Source: Tolypeutes matacus (Eukaryota > Chordata > Mammalia > Cingulata > Chlamyphoridae). Taken from it: 64,000 nt of DNA. The notes under the pieces were generated by a model, which saw nothing but the letters and a program-made list of their open reading frames with translations, searched no databases and had not been told where the DNA came from. Position 1 is the stretch's first letter, and every line of letters starts with the position of its first letter. Both the position numbers and the translations under genes were made by a program. The stretch lies in contig JAKSZT010020895.1 in assembly GCA_026826555.1 (NCBI GenBank), forward strand, positions 1,696,960 through 1,760,959, read 5' to 3'. Of the stretch, positions 36,532-46,899 are shown piece after piece.

Positions 36532-37404
36532 TTTGATCTTTGTGTTTAATCTGTCATTTTATTTTTGCCACTTTTAGTTACTGTTACTGATATAGTCATC
36601 ATTTCTATACTCTCTTCCAAGCCTCTCTCTCCTGCCTGTTCTTTTAAGGCTGTAAAACTCTCTTTAGTATATCATGCAAAGCGAGGCTTTTTTTAAATAA
36701 ACTCTTGCAGTTTCTGTTTATCTTTGAATATTCTAAACTCACCCTCACTTTTGAAAGATAATTTTCCTGGATATAAAATTTTTGCCCAGCAGTTTTTCTC
36801 TTGCAGTATCTTAAATATATCATACCACTGCCTTCTTGCCTCCATAATTTCTGATGAGAAATTGGCAATTAATCTTACTGGGTATCCCTTATATATTATT
36901 AATCACTTTTTTCTTGCTGCTCTCAGACTTCTCTTTGTCTTTGGCATTTGACATTCTGATTACCATGTGTCTCAGAGTTGGTCTATTCAGATTTATTTGG
37001 ATGGGTGTACGTTGTGCTTCTTGGACACATATCTATGTCCTTCAATAAGGTTGGGAAATTTTCTCCTGTTATTCCTTCAAATATTTCCTTTGCCCCTTTT
37101 CCCTTCTCTTCTCCTTATGGGAAACCCATGACATGTATGTTTGCATGTCTCTTGCTATCATTTATTTCCATGAGGCTCTGTTCAATTTTTTCTTTTCTTT
37201 TCTTTGTCTGTTCTTTTGTATGTTTGCTTTCAGAAGGCAGGTCTCTGAGCTCAACAATCATTTCCTCTGCTTCCTCAAATCTGCTGTTAAATGCCTCCAG
37301 TGTATTTTTTATTTCATTTATTTCAACTTTCACTCCCATAAAGTCTGCTATTTTTCTATGTATGCTTTCAAATTCTTCTTTGTGCTAATCCAAAATCTTT
37401 TTTT

Positions 37405-37871
37405 AGCCTCAGGCACTTAATTTTTAAAATAATTTTTTAAAAAAGGTACTTAGATTACATAAAATTTACATGAAAATTATAAGGATTCCCATATGCCCCA
37501 TTTTCCATACCTCCCACACACTCCCACATAAACATCCTTCATTAGTGTGGCATATTCATTACAATTGATAAATGCATCCAGGGGCTTTACCACTGAGCAT
37601 GGACCATAGTTCACATTGTTGTCTACACTCTCTCCCACAAAATTCTGCATGTTATGCAATTATATAAAGTGGCCTGTATCTGTCATTGCAATGTCATTGT
37701 GGATGATTCCAAAGTCCCAAAAAAGCTCCCATCTTATGTCTGTTTACCCTCTCCCTGCCCCCAGAATCTCCAGTGTCACTGCTTCAACATAAATGTTGTA
37801 ATTTCTTCCAATTCTAGGATCAAAATATGTCTAGAGTAGAATATCTGTAAGTCCACTGTAGGCCATAGCTT
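37405..37871 (-). mobile_element. L1 module B 3' end inserted in ORF1
   Basis: About 465 bases of module B terminal sequence in minus orientation, tail at the left, split ORF1 of the surrounding L1. Host ORF1 phrases lie on both sides (ctaatccaaaatc to the left, ttcttaatatc to the right). The right edge merges with a short tandem array. Confidence 0.8.
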
Positions 37872-37998
37872 TTTCTTAATATCCAGTCCATAGTTCATCC
37901 TTATCTAGTCCATAGATAAGTTTGTTCTTATCTAGTCATTCTTATTTAGTTCATTATTATCTAGTCCATAGTTCATTCTATCTACTCCATAGTTCATT
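37872..37998. repeat. Minisatellite, about 22-bp units
   Basis: Imperfect repeats of tagtccatagttcattctta-like units, five to six copies, fill the space between the inserted L1 3' end and resumed ORF1. The bounding phrase ttcttaatatc occurs at both ends (37872 and 37998), which suggests the array grew from a target-site duplication plus the L1 phrase agtccatagttcattc. Confidence 0.75.
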
Positions 37999-38556
37999 CT
38001 TAATATCTCTTAGTCATCTCATTCAATTTATTAAGATTTGTTCGAATGTCTATGATTAGTTGTCTCAATGCTTTTATGTCATCTGCTGGCTTATCTTGTT
38101 CCTTTAACTGGGCTGTGTCTTACTGTTTCTTGATATGGCTTGTAATTATTTTGTTGGTGTTTGCACATCTGGCTTGCTAGATATGTTTATTCTGGGTTAA
38201 GTTTTTCCCTTCTGTTTAGTGCTCTCTTGTCCTTTCTCCCTTGCTGATTGTGTAGAAGGAGCCAAAAATGTTGTTGGTGTTATAAGCTATGTAGGTTGAA
38301 ACTACCCACATTGCCTCAGGAATTGATGAATCTTTCCTACCTTTCTCCTCTGTCAGGGGTAGAGATAGAGCTGCAGCTGTGTATGATAACCCAAGTTGGG
38401 CAGGACAAGACTGTCTGTAGTTTGCCAAGAGACTGATAAAGCTTAACACTCCTTCCTCCCCTGCCTTGGGCAGTGATGGAGCTACAGTTGTGGGTAGCAA
38501 TCTATGCTGTGTGGATCCAAAATGACCACAGTTACTTAGGAAAACTGATGTAGCAC

Positions 38557-39104
38557 TGTAGCAGTTTGGCAGTTTGATATAGTTATGAATTCCAAAAAAA
38601 GATATTAGATTATGCTTATAAACTGGTCTGCTAATCTGGGAATTATTAAGATATGATTAGGACATTGACTGGGCCACATCAGTAGGGCATTGAGCCCCAC
38701 CCCTTGGTGGGTGGGGGTCTCAAAGATAAAAGACATGGCAAAGGACAGAGTTGGAGTAGTTCTGATGTTGGAGTGTTGAGCTGAAGCTCTGGGAATTAAA
38801 CATACATAGAGTTTGGTCATGAGGAAGGAGATAAGGCCCTGGGAAAAGAGATGAGCCATTCTCCTGAGAGTCTACACCTGGCCTTGTGGAGAGAACAAGC
38901 AGTTGAACCTGCTTTGTTCTTGGAGAGAATCAAGCCCCAGGATGAGTGGAACCCAGGAAGCCAGACCCCACACAGAGTTGGGTGAAGGAAGTAACATACT
39001 TTATGGCCTGGTGACTGTAAGCTTCTAACACAAATAAATACCCTTTATAAAAACCAACCAATTTTTGGTATTTTGCATCAGCATCCCTTTGCATGACTAA
39101 TACA
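38557..39104 (+). mobile_element. Xenarthran-type interspersed repeat, unclassified
   Basis: About 545 bases split the L1 5'UTR between aaaactgatgtag and caagtaccaaac. It starts gcagtttggcagtttgatat. Inside are ggtgggtgggggtctc and aaaggacagagttgg. It ends acaaataaataccctttata, then a ccaatttttggtattttgcatc segment and tgcatgactaatac. I recall closely similar units as common in armadillo sequence. It has no coding capacity. The class (non-autonomous DNA transposon or LTR-derived) is not settled; an AATAAA lies near the 3' end. No convincing terminal inverted repeat or target duplication could be fixed by eye. Confidence 0.6.
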
Positions 39105-40112
39105 AGTACCAAACCCCCTCACTGCTGGGGGTAGAAATTGATACTCTGGAGTGCCCAACAATCTAATTTGTGTGGGCTGAATACACCTGCCATTGCCCTG
39201 AGAAGCTGAGGGAGTACTGTCCCTTCTGCACTTTAGGGGTGTAAACAGAACCACCAATGCCCAACAATTCAGTCCCTGTAGGCTGAAAGTACCTACCATT
39301 GCCCAGAGTGGCTGAGGAAGCACCAGCACCCTCCTATTTATTAGGTGTTGAGGGTGGTTCTATGGGAACTCAACAGTTCAGTCCCTTTAGACTGAGAACA
39401 CCTGCCATTGCCCAGAGAGGTTGAGGAAATACCAGCCCCCTCCTATCCTATTAAGGCATGGGGTTGGATCCACAGGCACTCAACAGTTCAGTCTCTGTCA
39501 GCCAAAAGTGCCTCCCATTGTCTGGAGAGGCTGTGGAGACACCAGACCCCTCCTATCCTATTGGAGGTGGGGGTGGATCCATAGGCATCCAACAGGCCAG
39601 TCAATGCAGGTTGAAAGTCTGCCATTGCCCAGAAAGGCTGAGAAAACATCAGCCAACTCCTTTCCTATTGTGGGGATGAGGGAGGATCCACAAGTATCCA
39701 CCAGTCCAGGCTATATGGGCCAAAAGCACCTATAGTTAAAAGAGAGGCATGGCAAACACTGTTTGTCTCTTTTCCTATTGTGGATGAGGGTGGAGCCACA
39801 GGTGCCCAATGGTCAGGTCTGTGCAGGCCAAAAGCACCTGTAGTTTTCCTGAGAGGGTGAGGGAACACCAGCCCCCTCCTTACCTGGGGGAGGACAGAGG
39901 TGGAGATGGACTTGAGGGCACTCAACTAACTAGATTGTGTGGGCTGAAAACTCCTGCCATTGCCCAGAGAGGCTGAGGATACCCAGCAGCTCTCCTATCC
40001 TATTGGTGTGAGGGCATGCAGACCCAGGTGTCTAACCATTCAATCTGTGCCAGTGGAAAGCACCTGCAGTTGCCTGGAGACCCTGGTGCAGGTCCCAACA
40101 GCTTCCTCTCTT
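39105..40112 (-). repeat. L1 5'UTR tandem monomers, about 108 bp
   Basis: About nine head-to-tail units occupy the outer 5'UTR. The anchor ccattg/cctgtag occurs at about 39190, 39296, 39405, 39515, 39622, 39730, 39838, 39957 and 40066, giving spacings of 106-119 bases. Each unit carries gagaggctgagg-like, ccctcctatcctatt and caacagttcagtc-like phrases on the plus strand. Two or three further units lie at 38300-38556 beyond the inserted repeat. Tandem promoter monomers are known in mouse L1 (about 200 bp, different sequence), so these are likely promoter units. Confidence 0.8.
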
Positions 40113-40124
40113 GTATCATTGATA

Positions 40125-40492
40125 TAAATGAAGGGCCACCAGAGGTTCTGAGGGGAAGGACAGGAAAGAATTAGTGTAACATGGGGCAGTATGCATATAT
40201 AGTAATTGTCTTACATGACATTGCAATGATGGATACAAGCTATTACACATTTTTTCAAAGCCTATAAAATTGTGCATTGCAAAGTGTAAACTATAATATA
40301 AACTCTAATCCATGGTTAGGTTAATAGATGTTCAATTGTAACAAATATATCTTATTAATGAAAGATGTTGATGTGGGAAAGAGTGGGAGGGAGAGGTGGT
40401 GTGGTATATTGGAATCCCCTATGCTTTTGATGTAACATATATGTAATCTAAAGCTTCTTTAAAAATAAAATATAAATAAATAATAAACAAAA
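40125..40492 (+). mobile_element. L1 3' end of module A type, with tail
   Basis: Sense strand, from gaggttctgagggga to gtaatctaaagcttcttt and an A-rich tail at 40458-40492. It overlaps in content with 30735-30877 but differs at roughly a third of positions, so it is a separate copy and not the missing end of that L1. The tail abuts the C-terminal OR piece. Confidence 0.8.
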
Positions 40493-40494
40493 AA

Positions 40495-40800
40495 TTAATT
40501 CAGGTCTAATGGCTTTGGTGTCTTTTGTGATTTTGATTATATCTTATTTTCTGATAATATACACCATCAGAATTTAACATGCATAAAGCTCTATCAAAGC
40601 TTGATCCACTTGTAGTTCTTTTTTAACTGTTGATTTCTATACTGTGTGCCATTTTCTTCATTTATCTCATACATACAATAAGTTTTCTGTGAAAGTGCTA
40701 TTTTCTACACCAATATTTCCCCTATGTCTAATCCTCTGTTTTATAGTCTTAGAAACTTCAGGAAAAGAATTATTTTTGGTAAATGTGGTACCATTGTTGA
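40495..40800 (+). pseudogene. Olfactory receptor pseudogene, C-terminal fragment
   Basis: Translation gives SGLMALVSFVILIISYFLIIYTIRI (TM5 and loop 3), then SSIKA-stop-STCSS, the TM6 KALSTCSSH motif with a stop. TYNKFSVKVLF follows, then FPLCLILCFIVLETSGKELF, which replaces the usual PMLNPIIYTLRN block by frameshift. Order and spacing match an OR C-terminus. The family is as for 2788-3665. It begins within a codon or two of where 26555-26762 stops. Confidence 0.82.
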
Positions 40801-41300
40801 TGTTGTAAGGGAAGTAGCTTTATGAAATATCAACACTGAGTCCTAAAATTGATATGAGGTCATATAAAAGGTGTAGTCTTTAACATTTATCCAGGCTTCT
40901 TTGTTTTTCATTAATTTTTATTTATTTTCTCATGTTCATTGTTATTCCATATTCCTCACACACTTGCCTTAAGTCATCCTCATCTTACTTTAACAGTTTA
41001 TTTTGAGAGTATCAGGATGTCTTTTTTCCCTTCTCTTGCACTTCCTTGGATAAAACTAATAGGAAGCCATCTGGTAAAGGAGCAGTTCAGTGTTTGGACA
41101 CCCCCTGTCCAAGTAACACAGAAGGGAGTATGTTTTAGTTGAGCCCCAAAAGAATAGAACTTTTAACCCCTTCAACTACTCAGAATTCCTTAAGTTTTCT
41201 ATATTTATTGAAACTCCATAATAAAGCAATAATGTCTTTCTCCTGCCATTGGACAAGATGAATCTATAAAGATATAATCACTTTTTAATGTTATGCATGA
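40801..41300 (+). other. OR 3' flank, paralogous to 3970-6010
   Basis: Contains gagtcctaaaattgat, ggaagccatctgg and ttgaaactccataataaa in the same order as the flank of the first OR. Unlike that flank it has no L1 inserted. No gene is seen. Confidence 0.65.
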
Positions 41301-41905
41301 AATACAACATAACATGGCCTTTGTAGACATATGTGGATAACATCAAGCAAAATTTTCTTTTTAACTTTGAGTAAAATCCCACTTAAAGAGTCTGTAACGT
41401 AAGGATTGGATTACAAAATTACCTACTAAAAAGTGTTAAGTGAAATAATAATTACAGAAAATTTATTAGTTAATATGCATATATAAATATATATATGTGT
41501 GTGTACATACTTTATACACATATATGCATATGTAAATCTAACAAGCAAAGAAAAATATGTTCTTTTAAAACTGTCCTTGTTGCTGCAATTCCTCATGTGA
41601 TTTTAGTCAATCTTTATAGTTTACATTATTTGTTGCTTTATTTTTTCACTATATTTTGCATTTGTCTTGATAATTTTAAGAGATGCCTTACACAATTCTA
41701 TGGATAGAGAATATTGTTCATCTCTGGTACTTTGCTTATATTACTAAAATTAAAAGATAAAAAAGTAGAGGGAAAATATTCTTCTATACAAACTCTGTCT
41801 TAGAAAACAATGTACTGTAAAATTTGGAGAACAGTGTTTTATATGATTGATATTCATTAGTACTTTATAAACTGATTTAATTACAAATATATTTCCAGGT
41901 TCATA
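41301..41905. other. AT-rich spacer with AT/GT tract
   Basis: Unclassified AT-rich sequence. A short alternating tract with atatatatgtgtgtgtac lies at about 41481-41507. No gene is recognised. Confidence 0.5.
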
Positions 41906-42840
41906 ATTTTTAAATAAATTTTTCTTTAAAAATAATGTTAATTTTACAGAAAAGTTGCACAAATAGTACAGATGTTCCCATAAACTTCATCTTAACTTTC
42001 CCCTATTATCATCTTACATTAATATGACACATTTGTCATTATTAACCAATAATTAACCATTATTAACCAATCCTGATGCATGAGTATTAGCTAAATTTCC
42101 TATTTTACTCAGATTTCCTTAGGTTTTCCCTAACATCCATTTTTGTATTCTAGAATCCCATCTAGGATACCACATTAGATGTAACCATCATGTTGACTTA
42201 GGCACTTCCAGTGACACTTTCTCAGACTTTCCTTATTTTTCATGACCTTGACAGTACTGAGGACTACTCAGACTTTTGGGACACTATTCTTCTGATAGAG
42301 TTTGATATTTTTATAATTATATTGGGGTTATGGATTTTGGGGAGGAAAACCACCAAGAGAAAATAAAATCCCATGTCATTACATTATTAATAATGGTATA
42401 TAATAAAAATATGATTCTTCACTGTTGATGTTAACTTTGATCACTTGGCTGAGATGGTGTTTGCCAGGTTTTTCCACTATGTATTTATTCTTCTCCCCTT
42501 TCCCTTTCCCTTTCCATACCTTAGTCTTTGGAAGGAAGTAACTATGAGCATTCCCTGCTAAAAACTGGAGAGTTATGATCTACCAAATTGTTAGTGTAGA
42601 ATCTATATAAATCATTTGGAATTGTTCTATATGGTGCATTTGTCTGTTCTCCCCATTTATTTTTTCACTCAATCACTCATTTATATTAGTATGGACTCAT
42701 GGATATTTATTTTATATTTTATATTACATTCCAATACTGTTCTATTTATTTAAAATTGATTCTTTGGCCCATTCTTCATTTGTGTTGCCATTCTTAAGGC
42801 TGATTTGTGAGCTCTATTTATAGAATATACATGGTAATGT
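41906..42840 (-). mobile_element. Old mammalian L1 (L1M-type) 3'UTR
   Basis: The plus strand carries in order acagaaaagttgcacaaata, gtaccacattagatg-like text, tttccttatttttcatgacc, gatcacttggctgagatggt, gccaggtttttccactatgt and atggactcatggatatttat. This is the order of the 3'UTR of old L1M subfamilies shared by placental mammals, in antisense. It predates the lineage-specific L1s and supports a eutherian genome. Confidence 0.75.
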
Positions 42841-42900
42841 ACATAAAGGAATTTGCCTAATGTTTGGCATATAGCTAGATATGAATAAATATCAGTTCAA
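42841..42900 (+). mobile_element. Possible MIR 3' end
   Basis: The order gtacataaagg, then gtttggcatatagctag, then gaataaatatcag follows the 3' part of the old SINE MIR, but only about 60 bases match and loosely. Confidence 0.4.
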
Positions 42901-43680
42901 CATTTCTTTTTCTTCTCTTCCTTGAAGACAGTGAATGGCAAACTCAAGAATACCTATGAAAAAATTCTATTGAAAAGCTTCAGCTATGACTGGGTTTCCT
43001 AAACTCATTTTCTAAATCCCTGGTGTTTAAATTGTAAACCTCAAGTTTGAAAGAATGTTCTGTTTTAGGACAAATGTCCTCCCTCTACTTTTTCTTTACT
43101 ATGGATACTCTTAATGTCTCATTGTATCTTAGGAAAGCATGAAGAGGGAGCCATAAAAAGAATTAATATGGGCAAGAATTTAACTATAGACAGCATGGTA
43201 TGATTAACGCAATGAGAGGTTGAATTTGGAACTGGAAATGACTAAAAGTTTGCAAGGTAAAGTAAAATGAAATAAACTTAATCTTAGCCAAAGCAACAAC
43301 TGTCAGGCTTGTTGGCTTTTTGTTCATTGCACTATATTTCTGTCATTATCACACAACTTATTAAGCTAAAATCTTACATTTATTTTCTGCTTATCAATCT
43401 GTGTGTGTGTGCATTCATGTAGGTTTTATTTAATAATATGCTGTCAAATGATTAGACAATCATTGAATGGGTGTTTAGAATACTGCTAGAAGAGTCTTTA
43501 ATGAAAGGATTATCAGATTCAAGAAATGCAAAAGCTCATTGAAGTAAATCATGAAGTATCAAAATTACCTCAGAAGTCAAAGGATGACTTGAGGTTCCAA
43601 TTACTTAGACATGATTTGACTAAATTGGTAACTATATCAAATATAATAACATCTGATTATTGTAGGAAGAACATGCAATT
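42901..43680. other. Unique-looking sequence, no gene seen
   Basis: About 780 bases of mixed composition with a short (TG)n at 43400. No coding, RNA or repeat signature is recognised. Confidence 0.45.
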
Positions 43681-43686
43681 AGATCT

Positions 43687-43704
43687 CCAAAATGGCTGAG
43701 TAGG
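43687..43704 (+). promoter_or_regulatory. YY1-like site at L1 5' end
   Basis: The sequence CCAAAATGGCTGAGTAGG opens the element. It closely resembles the first bases of human L1, where a CCAAGATGG core binds YY1 and positions transcription start. Similarity is by eye; binding is inferred. Confidence 0.6.
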
Positions 43705-44689
43705 GAATGGCAAGCTGCAATCCTACTCTGGAAACTGTGGAAAGGTAGACAGATTTACTAGGCAGAAGGGAAGCTATGGGACTGTGGTGGCAATTGGACA
43801 GGGCAGCTAGAGATGGAAGACCAAGTTGGCCTGGATTGGCATGTGGGAGGGAACCTATGGGGGATAAGATACACAAGCCAGCTCAGAGCATGAGGTAATC
43901 CAGGGAAGTGACCTGGCTGAAAGACCAGTGCTCATGGGCTCCTAGACTGAGTTAAGTTCCCCACCCCACTGAGCAGGCTAGCATCTTGGTACCCAGTAGT
44001 CTCCTAAATTGGGGGAGCTCTGAGGCAATCAGGTGTGGGGGACCAGTGCCCACCCAACTCAGGGGGAGAAAGATGCAGGGGGAGGAAATATAAGGCGGGC
44101 AGACCAGAAAAAATCCCACCAGCCTGCCCTGAAACAGCTTAAGGTAGAACGGTGGGGGGAGTGGGGGAAGGGAAATGATCAGGCAGGCTGCCACACACAC
44201 CTGCCCTGGGAGAGAGAGTAACTGGGTCAGTTAGGGAGTGGGTTGACAGGTGCCTAATAGCCCTGGAGAGAAGGAATCCTGGACAGGCAATTTGCAAAAC
44301 ATTAGAAGCCTAACTGGCCTGCAGTAAAAGAAAGCAGACAGAGGCAGAAAACAAACCTTCAGAAGCCTTTAAAAGCTTAACCTAATTGGTGAGTCCTGTG
44401 TTTAATCACTTGTACTTCTTAAATTAAAAGCCCCAAAGGCCTGAATGGTAAAGGAAGTGGAGAGAAGCACCCCAGGAGCTGCAGGGAGCAGAAGCTGAAG
44501 GACAGAAGCCTTGGAACAGGGAAGTTTGACTAATATTTCCTTTGTTATGTTATTTGATTTGTTACTTTTAGATTTTTTATTCCTTATTCTTTTCTCTACA
44601 CTAGGGTACCTTACCTGGGGAAGGCAGGCTTCAAAGTGATTAGTGAGCACTAGTAGTCTAAGGCAGTTGCTAGTGGCCTGAGAGTGAAA

Positions 44690-45050
44690 CCTGTTTTATT
44701 TTTTCTTGTTGTTCTTGCTTTATTTCCTTAATTCTTTTCTCTTTTAACTCCTTAGTTCATTTATTTCTTTTCTTTCTTTCATTTTTCCCTCTTCCATTGC
44801 TTTTAGGTTGTTCAACATTCTCTTTTTTGTTCCATATTTTCTTTCTTCTCATCTTACTGGGTTTTTAAATTTTTATTTTATTCTCTCTCTCTCTCTTCCA
44901 CATTTAAAAAAAATATTTTTTTCTTGATTTTTCACTTATTACATATTTTTATTTTCTTATCTTCCTGGTCCTTTAAGGTTCATTTTCCATCTTTTCCTTT
45001 TTTCATTTTTTTTCTCTTCTCCTTTCTTTCCTTTTCTATGGTCTTAATCT
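44690..45050 (+). other. Pyrimidine-rich block of L1 5'UTR
   Basis: About 360 bases are dominated by T and C on the L1 sense strand, including ctctctctctctctt near 44885. It lies just upstream of ORF1. The related block is duplicated at 21495-22620 (minus). Such a tract could bind pyrimidine-tract proteins, but nothing in the sequence proves it. Confidence 0.7.
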
Positions 45051-45241
45051 GTTATGAGGGGAACACAACAAACTACAAGAATATAGAATAAGTGGAACAA
45101 AATATCAAAGAGTAACCTTAACACAACACAAAACAAAATAGACCCTTAAGAAGAAGGAGAAGTTAATCATGTGAATAAGCCCATTAAATAAGAAGATCCC
45201 TAGACACCAGAATTACAAGCCATACTAAGAAACAGGAAGAC

Positions 45242-46155
45242 ATGGCACATTATAATGAACAAAATGAATAACAGACAGAGATGTAGAATGTGGAAGAACT
45301 AATCAAGGATATGCAAACAAATATCATGAATCCACTTAATGAAGTGAGTGAAAGAATATTAGACACTGGGGGAACATACAGGAGAAATCACAAACATACA
45401 TAAAAAGATAAGTCTGATGGTAATAAATGGCATAGTGCATGAAAATAAAAATATGACAGAAGCACATAACAGCAGATTTGAAAAGGCAGATGAATGAATT
45501 ATGATATTGAAGATAATACTTCTGAAATCACAAAGATAGTAGAACATATAGACAAAAAGAATAGGAAAAAAAATAGCAGGGACTAAGGGAATTGAATGAC
45601 ATGAAATGCACAATCATGTGTATGATGGGCATCCCAGAGGGAGAAGAGAAAGAAAAGGGTGCAGAAGGAGTGTTGGAGGAAATAATGGCATGAAAATTTC
45701 CCAACTCTTTTAAGGGACATGTATATACATGTCCACAAAGTACAGTGCACTCCAAACAGTATAAATCCTAACAGGTCTGCCCTGAGACATATACCTATCA
45801 AATTATCAATTGTGCAAGATAAAGAGACAATACTGAAAGCAGCAAGAGAAAGAGATTCATTACATACAAGGGAAGCTCAATAAAATTAAGCATGGATTTC
45901 TCATGTGAAATGATGGAGGTGAGAAAGAAGGGGTATGATATAATTAAGGTGCTAAAAAGAAAAGAAAATAATGACCAATGAAGAATACTGTAACCAGCAA
46001 GGTGGGCACTCAAAACTGAGGGATAATCCAAAATTTTAGCCAATAAACAGAAATTAGGAGAGTTCATCAACAAGAAACTCACTTCAAGAAATACTAAAGG
46101 AAGCTTTGCAGGTTGACAGGAAAAACCAGGAGAGAACAGGTGGGAAGAAAGTGTA
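45242..46155 (+). pseudogene. L1 ORF1 remnant
   Basis: The start ATG at 45242 gives MAHYNEQNE and then a stop, paralleling MAQSNEQNK at 21303. The coiled coil and RNA-binding segments follow with frameshifts. Landmarks are the GIPEGEE-like gggcatcccagagggagaag (45627), gtccacaaagtacagtgcac, and gccctgagacatatacctat. The C-terminus degenerates near 46155. Confidence 0.8.
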
Positions 46156-46238
46156 GAAAAGGAGATGATTAGTAAAAATAACTTAAAAGGTAAAATGAGA
46201 AATAAAAATAACATGAGATATAAAAACCTGAAGAAAAT

Positions 46239-46455
46239 ATGGCTAATGCATGTACTAATTTGAGAAAAATACCTTTGTATGTTAATGGATTAAACTCTCC
46301 AAGGAAAGAAAACAGATTGGCAGAATGTATGAGGGAATATGAACTATCTATATGTTGTCTACAAGCAACTTACCTATTCCCAGGGATGCTAGGAGGTTGC
46401 AAGTGAATGGTTGGAAAACAATTTCACATGGAAACAATAACCAAAAAAAGGATCG
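46239..46455 (+). pseudogene. L1 ORF2 N-terminal remnant
   Basis: Opens MANACTNLRKIPLYVNGLNS and continues to CCLQAT, the first endonuclease motif with its usual E replaced (CIQET in the family). Sequence after about 46455 is not L1. Confidence 0.75.
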
Positions 46456-46899
46456 TAGTAGAGAAAATGTTCTTTCAAATCTATACTTCTTTATTCCATT
46501 TTCTGAGGATTTTATGATTTGGTTTATCTCTATGTTTCCAGTTAACTTTACCTGGGATCTTGCCCCCAATTCTACTTGGTTGCATACTGCATAACAACTA
46601 GATAAGAACCCTTATCTGGAAACTTAACTTTTTTTTTAAACATTTCACAAATCTGGATATGCATACTCCCCTGACTATCCCTGGCACCCATTATTCAGTC
46701 TGGGACAAAAGTTAGGCATACCTTGGCCATCCAGATTAAGATAACAGAGAATTGCCAGGTTCAAAGTAGAAGAGTGTGAAAATTAAAATCATCATTACTA
46801 ATACACAGCAAACCCCAAGCTTTATTGAAAATAGTCAATTGAATGGAGTATTGCTTTCCAAAATGGCTGATATCACTGGATGTTCAAGAAAAATTTATA
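46456..46899. other. Unclassified block between L1 copies
   Basis: About 440 bases with more balanced composition than the L1 around them. There is no match to ORF1, ORF2 or any 3'UTR type here, and no frame stays open. It could be an LTR or ERV piece, but no terminal repeats were found. Confidence 0.4.

Larger units (their letters stand above)
36644..38123 (-). pseudogene. L1 ORF1 remnant, interrupted by insertion
   Basis: The C-terminus ends ILKRVLQP followed by TAA at 36646-36644. The segment at 37339-37115 encodes the coiled-coil end EINEIKNTLEAFNSRFEEAEE. RNA-binding landmarks lie between 37100 and 36850. The N-terminal part lies at 38123-37998, beyond an inserted L1 3' end and a minisatellite. 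The presumed start codon has mutated. Without the insertion the ORF would be about 890 bases, normal for ORF1. Confidence 0.85.
31757..40112 (-). mobile_element. Near full-length LINE-1 with monomeric 5'UTR
   Basis: Read on the minus strand this L1 has every part: a 5'UTR with tandem units (40112-39105 and 38556-38124), ORF1 (38123-36644), ORF2 (36531-32701) and a 3'UTR of about 940 bases (32700-31757). The 3'UTR is a different type from modules A and B and is shared only with 63665-63928. Two later insertions break it: an unclassified repeat at 38557-39104 and an L1 3' end at 37405-37875. ORFs contain scattered stops and shifts, but the domains are better preserved than in the other copies. 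Confidence 0.9.
43684..46455 (+). mobile_element. L1 5' half: 5'UTR, ORF1, ORF2 start
   Basis: An L1 with an intact-looking 5' end. The 5'UTR runs 43684-45241, ORF1 about 45242-46155 and ORF2 starts at ATG 46239-46241 but stops matching at about 46455, within the endonuclease. The 3' part is lost. The 5'UTR has a GC-rich outer half and a pyrimidine-rich inner block (44690-45050), the same design as 21310-23735. Confidence 0.85.

Noticed and set aside
37872..37998. Short direct repeats as an attachment site or CRISPR
   Set aside because: Imperfect 22-base units without spacers; best explained as a minisatellite.
39105..40112. Regular repeats as a CRISPR-like array
   Set aside because: Units are contiguous and diverged along their whole length, with no identical short repeat and unique spacer pattern, and the genome is mammalian.
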